Below are positions 27,951-36,338 of a stretch of DNA of 64,000 nt, piece after piece. The position numbers were made by a program, and so were the translations under genes. The stretch is taken from contig NZ_MORL01000004.1 of the NCBI RefSeq assembly GCF_001870735.1, positions 460,631 to 524,630 of the forward strand, written 5' to 3'. Under the pieces are notes generated by a model that saw nothing but the letters and a program-made list of their open reading frames with translations, was not told the origin of the DNA and made no database searches. Position 1 is the first letter of the stretch, and each line of letters starts with the position of its first letter. Origin of the DNA: Arsenicibacter rosenii. Lineage in GTDB: Bacteria; Bacteroidota; Bacteroidia; Cytophagales; Spirosomataceae.

Positions 27951-29672
27951 TTAAAGGTTTTTCTTTTTCAGTTCACGAACGGCAAAGTCGGCCGCGCGGG
28001 CGGTAAAGGCCATGTAGGTCAGTGACGGATTTTGGGTAGCCGTTGAGGTCATGCAGGCCCCGTCGGTGACAAACACGTTTTTGCAGCCATGCACCTGATT
28101 CCACTTATTCAGGATGGACGTTTTCGGATCTTTTCCCATCCGGACGCCGCCCATTTCGTGAATGTCCGAGCCCGGATTTGAATGAGTGTCCACGGCCTGA
28201 ATATTCGTAAAACCGGCCAGCGTAAACATTTCGGTCAGCTGCGTGATAAAGTCCTCCGTCATTTTATCGTCATTGTCGGTCCAGCCGGCTGACGTCACCA
28301 GCAACGGGATGCCGTATTTGTCCTTCTGAGACGGGTCGAGCCGGACATGATTCTGCTCCGTCGGCACGGTTTCGCCCATCATCCAGCCGCTGACATGCCA
28401 CGGGCCTAAGGCCGGATGCAGCAGGTTTTCTTTCAGCTCAGCCCCGAGGCCTTCGCGGTTGGCGTTGCTCCCCCGGCCGCCGCCGATCCCCACCGCATAT
28501 CCCCGCTGAAAACGGGACGCCGGACCACTCGTCTCCTGTTTCAGCACATTCCGGAAACGCGGGATATAGCCATTGCTCGGGTTCTTGCCATCGGCTCGCT
28601 TGTCCTGAAAACCATCGTACTGCGCCGAGATTTTTCCCCGATAATTATGCCACGCAATGTATTTTCCCAGTAACCCGCTATCGTTCCCCAATCCATTCGG
28701 AAAGCGATCCGAAACGGAGTTTAGCAGTATCAGATTGCTGTTAAGCGCGGATCCGTTCACAAAAATAATCCGGGCGTAGAATTCCGTCATTTGCAGGGTA
28801 TTGGCATCAACGACCCGCACACCAGAGGCTTTACCCAGCTTGTCGTCATAGATAATCGAGTGTACCACCGAATGCGGCCGTAGGGTCAGGTTGCCGGTTT
28901 TGGCCGCCCACGGAAGGGTCGACGCGTTGCTGCTGAAATACCCGCCCAGCGGACAGCCCCGGTTGCACAGGCTCCGATGCATACACTGCCCGCGCCCCTG
29001 CATCATGTGCGTTTCCGTTGGTTTGGTGATGTGCGCACAACGACCCTGAATCAGCTGCCGGTCTTTATAATGTTTGGCCAGTGTGTTTTTCAGATGGTTC
29101 TCCACACAGTTCAGCTCGATGGGTGGCAGAAACTCGCCGTCGGGCAGATGGGGCAGGCCGTCGCGGTTGCCGGAAATGCCGGCAAAGCGCTCGACATGGC
29201 TATACCACGGCGCCAGATCGGCGTAGCGCACCGGCCAGTCAACGGCGAACCCGTCGCGGGCGGGGCCTTCGAAGTCGAAATCGCTGAGCCGCTGGGTTTG
29301 TCGTGCCCACAACAGTGATTTCCCGCCCACGTGATAGCCACGTGTCCAGGTAAACGGTTTTTCTTCCACAAACGGCTGCTCGTCTGGCTTTATGGCCCAG
29401 TGTACGGTTTCCTCGCGCATAAACGACCGGATGTTACCGTACTGTTCGCGGGTCGCCAGCGGCACCGTTCCCCGATGTGGAAACTCCCAAGGATTTTTCA
29501 TGGCCGTCGGGTAGTCGGTGACGTGCTGCACATCGCGGCCCCGTTCGAGGACCAGCGTTTTGAGGCCCTTTTCGCAAAGTTCCTTGGCCGCCCACCCGCC
29601 GCTGATGCCCGACCCGATCACGATCGCATCGTAGGTAGCCGCTTTCCGGGCATCTATATTAACATTTGCCAT
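27951..29672 (-). CDS. GMC family oxidoreductase (large subunit of a glucoside or gluconate dehydrogenase)
   Basis: 573 residues. The FAD-binding Rossmann motif is DAIVIGSGISGGWAAKELCEKG near the N-terminus, with LERGRD at the end of its second strand. The C-terminus has HEMGGVRMGKD, the conserved active-site region, and FVTDGACMTSTATQNPSLTYMAF closing the FAD site. The cysteine-containing stretch CMHRSLCNRGCPLGG is typical of the gluconate-dehydrogenase-type branch. It has no signal peptide of its own and would travel with the partner encoded upstream, whose N-terminus is Tat-like. It oxidises a sugar or polyol; C3 oxidation of glycosides is inferred from context. Confidence 0.9.
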   Translation of the reverse strand: MANVNIDARKAATYDAIVIGSGISGGWAAKELCEKGLKTLVLERGRDVQHVTDYPTAMKNPWEFPHRGTVPLATREQYGNIRSFMREETVHWAIKPDEQPFVEEKPFTWTRGYHVGGKSLLWARQTQRLSDFDFEGPARDGFAVDWPVRYADLAPWYSHVERFAGISGNRDGLPHLPDGEFLPPIELNCVENHLKNTLAKHYKDRQLIQGRCAHITKPTETHMMQGRGQCMHRSLCNRGCPLGGYFSSNASTLPWAAKTGNLTLRPHSVVHSIIYDDKLGKASGVRVVDANTLQMTEFYARIIFVNGSALNSNLILLNSVSDRFPNGLGNDSGLLGKYIAWHNYRGKISAQYDGFQDKRADGKNPSNGYIPRFRNVLKQETSGPASRFQRGYAVGIGGGRGSNANREGLGAELKENLLHPALGPWHVSGWMMGETVPTEQNHVRLDPSQKDKYGIPLLVTSAGWTDNDDKMTEDFITQLTEMFTLAGFTNIQAVDTHSNPGSDIHEMGGVRMGKDPKTSILNKWNQVHGCKNVFVTDGACMTSTATQNPSLTYMAFTARAADFAVRELKKKNL

Positions 29673-29706
29673 ACACGCATATCATTAGACAATTGCTTTA
29701 TTATAA

Positions 29707-29773
29707 AACACATAGACACATAAGTCTAAAAAGAATTCAGTAAAAAACTATGCTTCCTATGTGGCTATGTGGT
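29707..29773. repeat. ACACATAG word palindrome between dehydrogenase genes
   Basis: AACACATAGACACATAAG pairs with CTATGTGGCTATGTGGT across a 31-base centre with about three mismatches. Another spacer hairpin built from a doubled word. Confidence 0.55.
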
Positions 29774-29779
29774 AAGCTT

Positions 29780-30322
29780 TTATTTCCGTTCGGAGACAGT
29801 TTTGGATTCGACGGGGACGCAGCCGTAGTAATGACCGGGCGCCATGACGTAATGCAGGTGGTTAGTCATGACATATTCGGATGTCGTGTACCCCTGAATG
29901 GTCAGCGATTTCAGTGTCGCAAAAAAGTCTTTTTCCGCCGCCTTCGGACTTACCTGAAACTGCATCAGCACCGACAGCCGCTGCGGAATATCGCACTGCC
30001 GGTACGCTTTCCCATACTGCTGCTGAATCATGGTTTCAATGCCCGACAGGCCGGCTCGGAAGACTTCCTGCGCCGGTTTTTCGTAACAATCGGCCAGCAT
30101 CCGCTCCACAAACACATGCACATCCAGCGCCCGGGCACCCGGCGTGTCGGTGGGCGGAATAATTGTATCGACCACCAGGGCAAGCAGGTCATTTTCCGGG
30201 GCCGATAACCAGCCTGTCTGTTGCTGAACCGCCTGTGCCGTCCAGCACGAAGTCCAGGCCGGTAAGGTAGCCAGCCCACCCGCCAGTGTTGCCAGCCGTT
30301 TTAACGCAACGCGCCTTTCCAT
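29780..30322 (-). CDS. Gluconate 2-dehydrogenase subunit 3 family protein
   Basis: 180 residues. The N-terminus MERRVALKRLATLAGG resembles a twin-arginine export signal (RRxxLK), which would carry this small subunit and the FAD-containing GMC partner across the inner membrane as a folded complex. The body has LALVVDTIIPPTDTPGARALDVHVFVE, the family signature. It is the first gene of a three-gene minus-strand group (subunit 3, GMC, isomerase). A cytochrome subunit is not encoded here; the cytochrome-bearing ThuA fusion at 918-4283 is too far away to assign. Confidence 0.87.
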   Translation of the reverse strand: MERRVALKRLATLAGGLATLPAWTSCWTAQAVQQQTGWLSAPENDLLALVVDTIIPPTDTPGARALDVHVFVERMLADCYEKPAQEVFRAGLSGIETMIQQQYGKAYRQCDIPQRLSVLMQFQVSPKAAEKDFFATLKSLTIQGYTTSEYVMTNHLHYVMAPGHYYGCVPVESKTVSERK

Positions 30323-30458
30323 AGCATAATAAACCAGTTATTATCCTATAAGAAAGGCGCGTTGTAGCTTTACCCATTCCGGTACCTCATTGGCCGAAAC
30401 GGATTGTATTTTGCTAAAGTTGTACCAGCCGGAAACCCTGAAAAGACATTTTACCGGT

Positions 30459-31427
30459 CTACTTTGTTTCAGACGTTACCTTCTGCGCTTCAAGCACATG
30501 CTCCTGAGGGGGAAGCACCTTAACATCCCGTTCTTTTTCGGTTTGCTCGACGTAAACGGCATAGTCGGCCGGTTCGATGCGGATGCCGTACAGGTTGGCG
30601 TAGGCCTGTGTAAATTCAGCGCCGAAATACAGAATGGCCGCGGTATAGTAAATCCAGACCAGAATCACGATCAATGAACCAGCAGCCCCATAGGTCGAGC
30701 CGGTGCTGGTAGTTTCGATGTATAGCCCGATCAGGTAACGACCAAGCATAAACAGCAGAGCGGTAAAAACGGCACCCCACCGAACGTCTTTCCAGGCAAT
30801 TTTAGCATCGGGCAGCACTTTGAAGATCACCCCGAACAACACCGTAATCACTCCCGAGCTGACCAGAAAATTAATCCCGCTGACCAGCCAGACACCACCG
30901 CCCGGAATATACCGGCTCAGCCGGTCGCTCAGGGCCAGAATAACCCCGTTGATGACCAGTGACACCAGCAACAAAAAGCCCAGACTCACTACCAGCGAAG
31001 AAGACAACAACCTGTCTTTCAGTATCTTTACCCAACCCCGTTTAGGTTTTGGCTTTACCCGCCAGATCAGGTTAATCGAATCCTGAATCTCAATGAAGAT
31101 ACTCGTCGCACCGATGATCAGCGTCACAATGCCCGACACCAGGGCGATGTTTGTTTTGCCTGACAGTTCCACACTCTTGAGCATGTCCTGAATCTGTTTG
31201 GCCCCCTCGGTACCGACAAACCCCTGAATCTGCCCGAACACCTGCCCGCGGGTCGCTTCTTCGCCATAGACCAGGCTCAGGAGCGAAATAATCAGCACCA
31301 GCAGCGGTGCCAGCGAAAAAACGGTATAATAGGCCAGTGCCGCACTCAGTTTCAGGCACCGGTCATCCATAAATCCGTTGAAGGATGCCAGCAACAGCGT
31401 CCAGGCATCTTTGAAAAAACGTTTCAT
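30459..31427 (-). CDS. YihY/BrkB family membrane protein
   Basis: 322 residues with about six membrane helices. The N-terminal KLSAALAYYTVFSLAPLLVLIISLL and the later WKDVRWGAVFTALLFMLGRYLIGLYI, YGAAGSLIVILVWIYYTAAILYFGAEFTQ are hallmark segments of the YihY/BrkB family (once mis-called ribonuclease BN). The cytosolic C-terminus is charged. The function is unsettled; transport or virulence-related roles have been proposed in other bacteria. Transcribed alone. Confidence 0.9.
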   Translation of the reverse strand: MKRFFKDAWTLLLASFNGFMDDRCLKLSAALAYYTVFSLAPLLVLIISLLSLVYGEEATRGQVFGQIQGFVGTEGAKQIQDMLKSVELSGKTNIALVSGIVTLIIGATSIFIEIQDSINLIWRVKPKPKRGWVKILKDRLLSSSLVVSLGFLLLVSLVINGVILALSDRLSRYIPGGGVWLVSGINFLVSSGVITVLFGVIFKVLPDAKIAWKDVRWGAVFTALLFMLGRYLIGLYIETTSTGSTYGAAGSLIVILVWIYYTAAILYFGAEFTQAYANLYGIRIEPADYAVYVEQTEKERDVKVLPPQEHVLEAQKVTSETK

Positions 31428-31601
31428 AGTCTTAGCGATTCATAACGATGATGGATGGGGCCTAGACCCACAGTAGTCTAACCAATTAGGGGATGGGTTG
31501 TTATGGATTTGCAGTACCGGATACGGATAGTCTCGGAAAATTTAGCGAATTTTAGCCTACTTAATGGTTAACCGGCAGCCCGCCGGACGACCCTCGAACG
31601 C

Positions 31602-32522
31602 ATGCAAGACGAACAAAAACCAAAACAAAGCCAACCGGGTAAGCGTGATTCCGCGCCGAAGGAAACCCGCCTGATTGTGACAGAAGACACCGAACTGATG
31701 GTGTTTTTGTTGGCTAAACTTCCGCATAAAAACCGCAACAATATCAAATCAATCCTGCGCGACCGGCAGGTCTGGATCAACGATCAGGCCGTTACGCAGT
31801 TCAACCATCCGCTTAAGGCAAATCAGGAAGTAGTGGTGCGCTGGACCAAACTCGGGCCGGAACGCAAGTACCCCGGTCTGACGATCATCTTCGAAGATGA
31901 ACACCTGATTATCATCAATAAAAACGAAGGCATCCTGTCGATGGCCACCAACAAAGGCTCCGAGCGGACGGCCTACAGCATTCTGTACGACCACGTTAAA
32001 CGCGACAACCCGTCGAACAAAATCTTCATCATCCACCGGCTCGACCGCGAAACATCGGGGCTGATGATGTTTGCCAAAAGTGAGCGGGTGCAGAAACTGG
32101 TGCAGGAAACGTGGGGGCCAACCACCAAAGAACGGATTTATCTGGCCGCGATTGAGGGCAAACTCGACCCGCCGAACGGCACGCACATCTCCTACCTGCA
32201 CGAAAGCAAGGCCCTGATTGTTTACTCGCACAAAAACCCGGAACACGGGCAGGAGGCCATCACGCACTACGAAACCGTGAAGTCGAACAGCAGTTATTCG
32301 CTGCTGAAGGTTACGCTGGAAACCGGCCGGAAAAACCAGATCCGTGTACACATGCAGGACCTGGGCCACCCGATTGTCGGTGACCGGAAATACGGCGCGT
32401 CGGCCGACCCGATCGGCCGGCTTGGGCTGCATGCCTGGTCACTGTCGTTTGTACACCCGATCACCGGTCAGCGCCTCCGCTTCGAAACCCCGGTTCCGCG
32501 TCGGTTTATGGCCTTGTTTTAA
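31602..32522 (+). CDS. RluA family pseudouridine synthase
   Basis: 306 residues, cytosolic. An S4 RNA-binding domain (about 45-100, KLPHKNRNNIKSILRDRQVWIN) precedes the catalytic domain. The active-site motif IHRLDRETSGLMMFAKSE near residue 148 has the catalytic Asp. GRKNQIRVHMQDLGHPIVGDRKYG is the conserved C-terminal motif. It converts uridine to pseudouridine in rRNA or tRNA; the exact site (RluA, C or D type) cannot be told from this. Convergent with the RND permease. Confidence 0.92.
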   Translation: MQDEQKPKQSQPGKRDSAPKETRLIVTEDTELMVFLLAKLPHKNRNNIKSILRDRQVWINDQAVTQFNHPLKANQEVVVRWTKLGPERKYPGLTIIFEDEHLIIINKNEGILSMATNKGSERTAYSILYDHVKRDNPSNKIFIIHRLDRETSGLMMFAKSERVQKLVQETWGPTTKERIYLAAIEGKLDPPNGTHISYLHESKALIVYSHKNPEHGQEAITHYETVKSNSSYSLLKVTLETGRKNQIRVHMQDLGHPIVGDRKYGASADPIGRLGLHAWSLSFVHPITGQRLRFETPVPRRFMALF

Positions 32523-32532
32523 CGAACACAAA

Positions 32533-32564
32533 CCGTAGAGACAAGGCATCCCTTGTCTCTACGG
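32533..32564. repeat. GTAGAGACAAGG hairpin between convergent genes
   Basis: CCGTAGAGACAAGG, loop CATC, CCTTGTCTCTACGG: a perfect 14-bp stem in the 49-base gap between convergent genes. Related in design to the hairpin at 19897. Confidence 0.85.
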
Positions 32565-32571
32565 AACAGGT

Positions 32572-35500
32572 TTATTGCCCATGCCGCCGTTCCAGAAACC
32601 AATACAGCAACGGAATGACAGTCCACGAAATCAGGACCCCCACACACATGCCGCCAATTACCGACAGCGCCAGCGGCCGTTGTAGCTCCGCCCCCAACCC
32701 GCCGCTGAACAGGACCGGCAAGAGCCCCAGAACCGTTGTCAGAAACGTCATCATCTGCGATTTCAGTCGGCGTAGTCCTGCCAGCCGGATCGCTTCCATA
32801 AGCCCGTGTGCGGCCCGGCCTTTGTTCATGGTGTCAATTTTCAGAATCGAATCGTTATCCAGCAAGCCGATTAACACCACCATGCCGATAGCCGACATCA
32901 CATTCAGGCTGTCGTCGGCCAGATACAGCGCCCAGACAGCACCGGCAAGGCCCAGCATAATAGTCAGCATCACAATCAACGGCTGTTGCAACGACTCGAA
33001 CTGAGCCGTCAGGATGCAGAACAACAGCGCAATGGCAATGCAGACAATCCAGCCCAACTCTGTCAGATACTGCCGGTCGCGTACATACCGGCCCGACCAC
33101 ACCATCAGCACATTTGGTTCGTCCGGCAGTTTCAGGGTGGGAAGCGCATCAAAATCTATCGGAACAAATACGCCCTCCTTATCGGCAAACAGGGTTTTGT
33201 AATCAACGGTCGGCGTAATGTCAATCAGTTGCCGCAACGGTACCGGCTGCTTCTGCCGGTTGTTGACAAATGCAGTTTGCCAGTCGACCGGACCGCTCCC
33301 CGACAGCACCAGGGGTAATTGCCGCTGATCGTACAATAGTGTGGTTACCTGGTTATTGTTAAACGCCGTTTTAAGCGCCTGAATAACAACTTCATCGTCT
33401 ACATCATAGAGCAATAACCGGTCGGGCAGCAGCCGGACTGTCAGCCGTTGCCGGTATCCTACACCCCGCCCCTGCCCCATTGTCCGGCGAATCCGTTCGG
33501 CATCATCTGCCGGAATGGCTTCGGCACTCCGCGTATTATACAGCTTCAGCCGGGCAGCCGGTTCATTGGTCGTAAACAACTGCTCAAACACGTTTGCCGC
33601 CGGTTTGATCCGGCAAACGGCGTCCGGATAGAGTCGGCGCATGGTCTGCGCAATCTCATGGTTCAAGGTTTCATAGGCTTGCACGGATGGCAGCTGAATA
33701 CTCAGCAGGGTTTCGTTTTCAGTTTGTTGTAATCCCATCCGGTTAATAACAAACTGCTGCTGACCGATAAACGCGCTGACATAGTCCGGACGTGTTTTCA
33801 GCAAACCGAGCAACGTGGTGACCCGGCGCTGATTTTCGGCCACCGTCAGCGGCTCGTTCCAGTCGATAGCTACCTCCGATTCGGTGCGGCTGACGGCAGG
33901 CATCCCCTGCTTCCCGATTTGCCCGCTCATCCAGACGGCACCCGCCAGCAAAAGGACCATGCAAGCCAGTAAACTGCCCTTGAAGCGAAAAGCGGCCCTG
34001 AACAGAAAATTATACGCCGCCGCCAGCCACCGCATGACCCGTGTTTCCTGCGAAAACGACAACTGCCGGGCCTCTTCGTCCGGCACCGCTATGCCCTGCC
34101 GCTCAGGATGCGCCCGCCGGTTCCGGTACATCAGGTAATACAACACCGGCACCAGCGTATACGAGCAGAGCAGCGACACGCCAAGAGCCAGCGAAACCGA
34201 TACGGCCTGATCGAAAAACAGCGCACCGGCCAGGCCGCTCAACAGCAGCAACGGCAGAAATACGGCGGAGTTGGTCAGCACTGATGTAAACAGCGGCCGG
34301 ATTACCTCCTCCGTCCCTGTTACGCAGGCCTCTTCGATGGATGCACCCGCCTCCCGCGACTCTTCAATTGTTTCAATGATGATGATCGCACTGTCGATAA
34401 TCTCCCCGACGCCCAGCACCAGCCCTGCCAGCGACACAATGTTGATACTCAACCCCAATCCATAAAACCCCAGAAACGTCACGGCCAGCGACACGGGCAA
34501 GACCAGGCCAATGAGCAGTGGCAATCGGCGGTCGCGCAGAAAGAAAAAGACCATGACGAAGGTCAGCAGGGCACCGGTCAGGAGGTTGCTGACGAGATTG
34601 GAAATAGACAAGTCCAGCAACTCCGTCTGATCTTGACTAAGCGCAAACGACATATCCGGGTAATCGGTCTGGAACTGCCGGAGCAGCTTGTCGAGTTCCC
34701 GCCGCAGGTGCAGCAACTGCGCATCGCTTTGTTTGATAATGGCCATGCCAACCGTACGCTGCCCGTTAAAGACATAGACGCCTTTTTGCGGCTGCTCCCG
34801 GATCGATACGGTGGCCACATCGCGCAGGGCCAGTAACCGGCGCGGAGCGGCGGTCTGCGCGTTGCCCGATTGCTGCACGTTGTCGGCAAAATAACTAACG
34901 CGCGGATCGGTCAGGGCCGCGTTTGAACCGCCCGCTGTTCCGCCAACCGGAATGTACAGATTTTCGATGTCCTGCCGGGTTTGCAGTACCGACCCGAAAC
35001 GCACGCTGTACTGATACGGTCCTTCGCGGACGGTGAAATTGCCGGGTTGCAGATTGGCCTGTTTCAACAGATCGGCCAGTTGCCGGTCGGTCAGCCCCAG
35101 CGCGGCCAGTTTGCCGGGGTCGGCCTGTACCACGGCTTCGGGTTGAGCCAGACCGGTCGCGTCTACCAGCGCCACGTCCGTAAGCTGCTCAATCCGTCGT
35201 TTCAGAACGTTTTCGCAGAAATCGCTGAGCGCCGGAAAATCCTGCGGCTTACCGGCTTTGGGCCAGACATTCAGCGTAAAAACGGGCAGATCGCCCGCCC
35301 CCGCCCGAATCACCTTCGGCCGTTCGAGGTCGCGGGGTAACCGGCTGAGCAGGGCATCAATTTTTTCGTTGGTCTCCAGATAAGCCAGCCGGATGTTGGT
35401 GCCGTAATCAAACCGCAGGGTGATGGTCGCCTGCCCGTCCTGAACCGCCGACTGTATATCGTCGAGGTGATTGACCTGGAGCAACTGATTGCGCAACGGC

Positions 35501-35688
35501 AATTCAATGCTTCGCTGTAGCTCCCGCGCCGAGGCCGCCGGATAGCTCACCTGAACGGTAATTTCGGGAATCGGGATGTCGGGCAGCAGCGATACCGGCA
35601 ACTGACGCAAGGCCAGTATGCCCAGCACAACCAGTACCAGCGTTACGGTACAAACAGCAATCGGGCGGTGCAGCAGATAGCGGGTCAA
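32572..35688 (-). CDS. RND efflux transporter permease subunit (RND1)
   Basis: 1038 residues, inner-membrane RND permease with twelve helices and two large periplasmic loops. The N-terminus (RPIAVCTVTLVLVVLGILA, then LPVSLLPDIPIPEITVQVSYP) is classic. The start is a TTG (no in-frame ATG nearby) only a few bases from TACGATT word repeats. Where AcrB has the Asp pair in helix 4, this has EIIDSA (near 431), so one Asp is replaced by Ser. Where AcrB has the essential Lys in helix 10 it reads LLDNDSIL (near 943), apparently without Lys. With the adaptor at 36334-37425 it forms a split operon. No outer-membrane channel gene is present. Confidence 0.9.
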   Translation of the reverse strand: MTRYLLHRPIAVCTVTLVLVVLGILALRQLPVSLLPDIPIPEITVQVSYPAASARELQRSIELPLRNQLLQVNHLDDIQSAVQDGQATITLRFDYGTNIRLAYLETNEKIDALLSRLPRDLERPKVIRAGAGDLPVFTLNVWPKAGKPQDFPALSDFCENVLKRRIEQLTDVALVDATGLAQPEAVVQADPGKLAALGLTDRQLADLLKQANLQPGNFTVREGPYQYSVRFGSVLQTRQDIENLYIPVGGTAGGSNAALTDPRVSYFADNVQQSGNAQTAAPRRLLALRDVATVSIREQPQKGVYVFNGQRTVGMAIIKQSDAQLLHLRRELDKLLRQFQTDYPDMSFALSQDQTELLDLSISNLVSNLLTGALLTFVMVFFFLRDRRLPLLIGLVLPVSLAVTFLGFYGLGLSINIVSLAGLVLGVGEIIDSAIIIIETIEESREAGASIEEACVTGTEEVIRPLFTSVLTNSAVFLPLLLLSGLAGALFFDQAVSVSLALGVSLLCSYTLVPVLYYLMYRNRRAHPERQGIAVPDEEARQLSFSQETRVMRWLAAAYNFLFRAAFRFKGSLLACMVLLLAGAVWMSGQIGKQGMPAVSRTESEVAIDWNEPLTVAENQRRVTTLLGLLKTRPDYVSAFIGQQQFVINRMGLQQTENETLLSIQLPSVQAYETLNHEIAQTMRRLYPDAVCRIKPAANVFEQLFTTNEPAARLKLYNTRSAEAIPADDAERIRRTMGQGRGVGYRQRLTVRLLPDRLLLYDVDDEVVIQALKTAFNNNQVTTLLYDQRQLPLVLSGSGPVDWQTAFVNNRQKQPVPLRQLIDITPTVDYKTLFADKEGVFVPIDFDALPTLKLPDEPNVLMVWSGRYVRDRQYLTELGWIVCIAIALLFCILTAQFESLQQPLIVMLTIMLGLAGAVWALYLADDSLNVMSAIGMVVLIGLLDNDSILKIDTMNKGRAAHGLMEAIRLAGLRRLKSQMMTFLTTVLGLLPVLFSGGLGAELQRPLALSVIGGMCVGVLISWTVIPLLYWFLERRHGQ

Positions 35689-35691
35689 GGA

Positions 35692-35773
35692 ATTTACGAT
35701 TGATTTACGAGGTACGAGGTACGATTGATTTACGAGGTACGATTTACGAAGTACGATTGATTTATGACTGATT
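35692..35773. repeat. TTTACGATTGA/TACGAGG word repeat, left of four-helix-bundle gene
   Basis: Runs of TTTACGATTGA, TTTACGAGG and TACGAGG words reading on the plus strand, ending directly against the RND1 start codon. The same words in opposite orientation lie at 36222-36338. Confidence 0.8.
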
Positions 35774-35802
35774 GTTTCAGGTGCGTACGCTGACGCTTTC
35801 GT

Positions 35803-36153
35803 TTATTTCTTTTTGGACGAAATGCTGATTTTGGTAAAAATGGCCGTCAGTTCATTCGCTTCCCGGGCAAGTGGCTTTACCAGTTCAGGTTTAGTCAGTT
35901 TTATTTCGTCCAGGATTTCCAGCCAATACAACGATTCATCAGCCTCTTCTTCGACCGTATCAATCTTAGCAATAAAATCGGCTTTTGATTTAGCCCGGCA
36001 AGCGGCCCGGTAATTGGCACCTACAGACGTAGCACATCGTATAAGCTGTCGGCCAACTGCCCACCCCGCCTTCGTATCAGGCAAGCCCTCAACCAGCGCA
36101 ATCACCTGTATACCAAACGCTTTCGTCCTCCTTTTCAACTCATCCGAAGTCAT
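35803..36153 (-). CDS. Four-helix-bundle protein (23S rRNA intervening-sequence type)
   Basis: 116 residues from the ATG at 36153 (MTSDELKRRTKAFGIQVIALVEGLP); a TTG two codons earlier is also in frame. The conserved GRQLIRCATSVGANYRAACRAKSKADF and EADESLYWLEIL mark the four-helix-bundle family first found encoded in 23S rRNA intervening sequences. It is all-helical, forms oligomers, and has no settled role. It sits inside the adaptor-permease operon and is bracketed by inverted word repeats, which suggests that it arrived as a small cassette. Confidence 0.88.
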   Translation of the reverse strand: MTSDELKRRTKAFGIQVIALVEGLPDTKAGWAVGRQLIRCATSVGANYRAACRAKSKADFIAKIDTVEEEADESLYWLEILDEIKLTKPELVKPLAREANELTAIFTKISISSKKK

Positions 36154-36221
36154 AACCAATCAAATAAATAAAAACCAAATAAATGATTTTTATATCATAA
36201 ATCCTGAATTTCCATCACAAA

Positions 36222-36338
36222 TGTTACATCGTAAATCGTACATCACAAATCGTACATCGTAAATTGTACATCATAATTCGTAAATCGTACATCATACATC
36301 CCAAATCGTAAATCGTACATCGTAAATCGTAAATCATT
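36222..36338. repeat. CGTAAATCGTACATC word repeat, right of four-helix-bundle gene
   Basis: About ten words of CGTAAAT, CGTACATC and ACAAATCGTACATC. They are the reverse complement of the TACGATTTACG words at 35692-35773 and 42836-43016. The array ends just at the 3' end of the adaptor gene. Confidence 0.8.
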
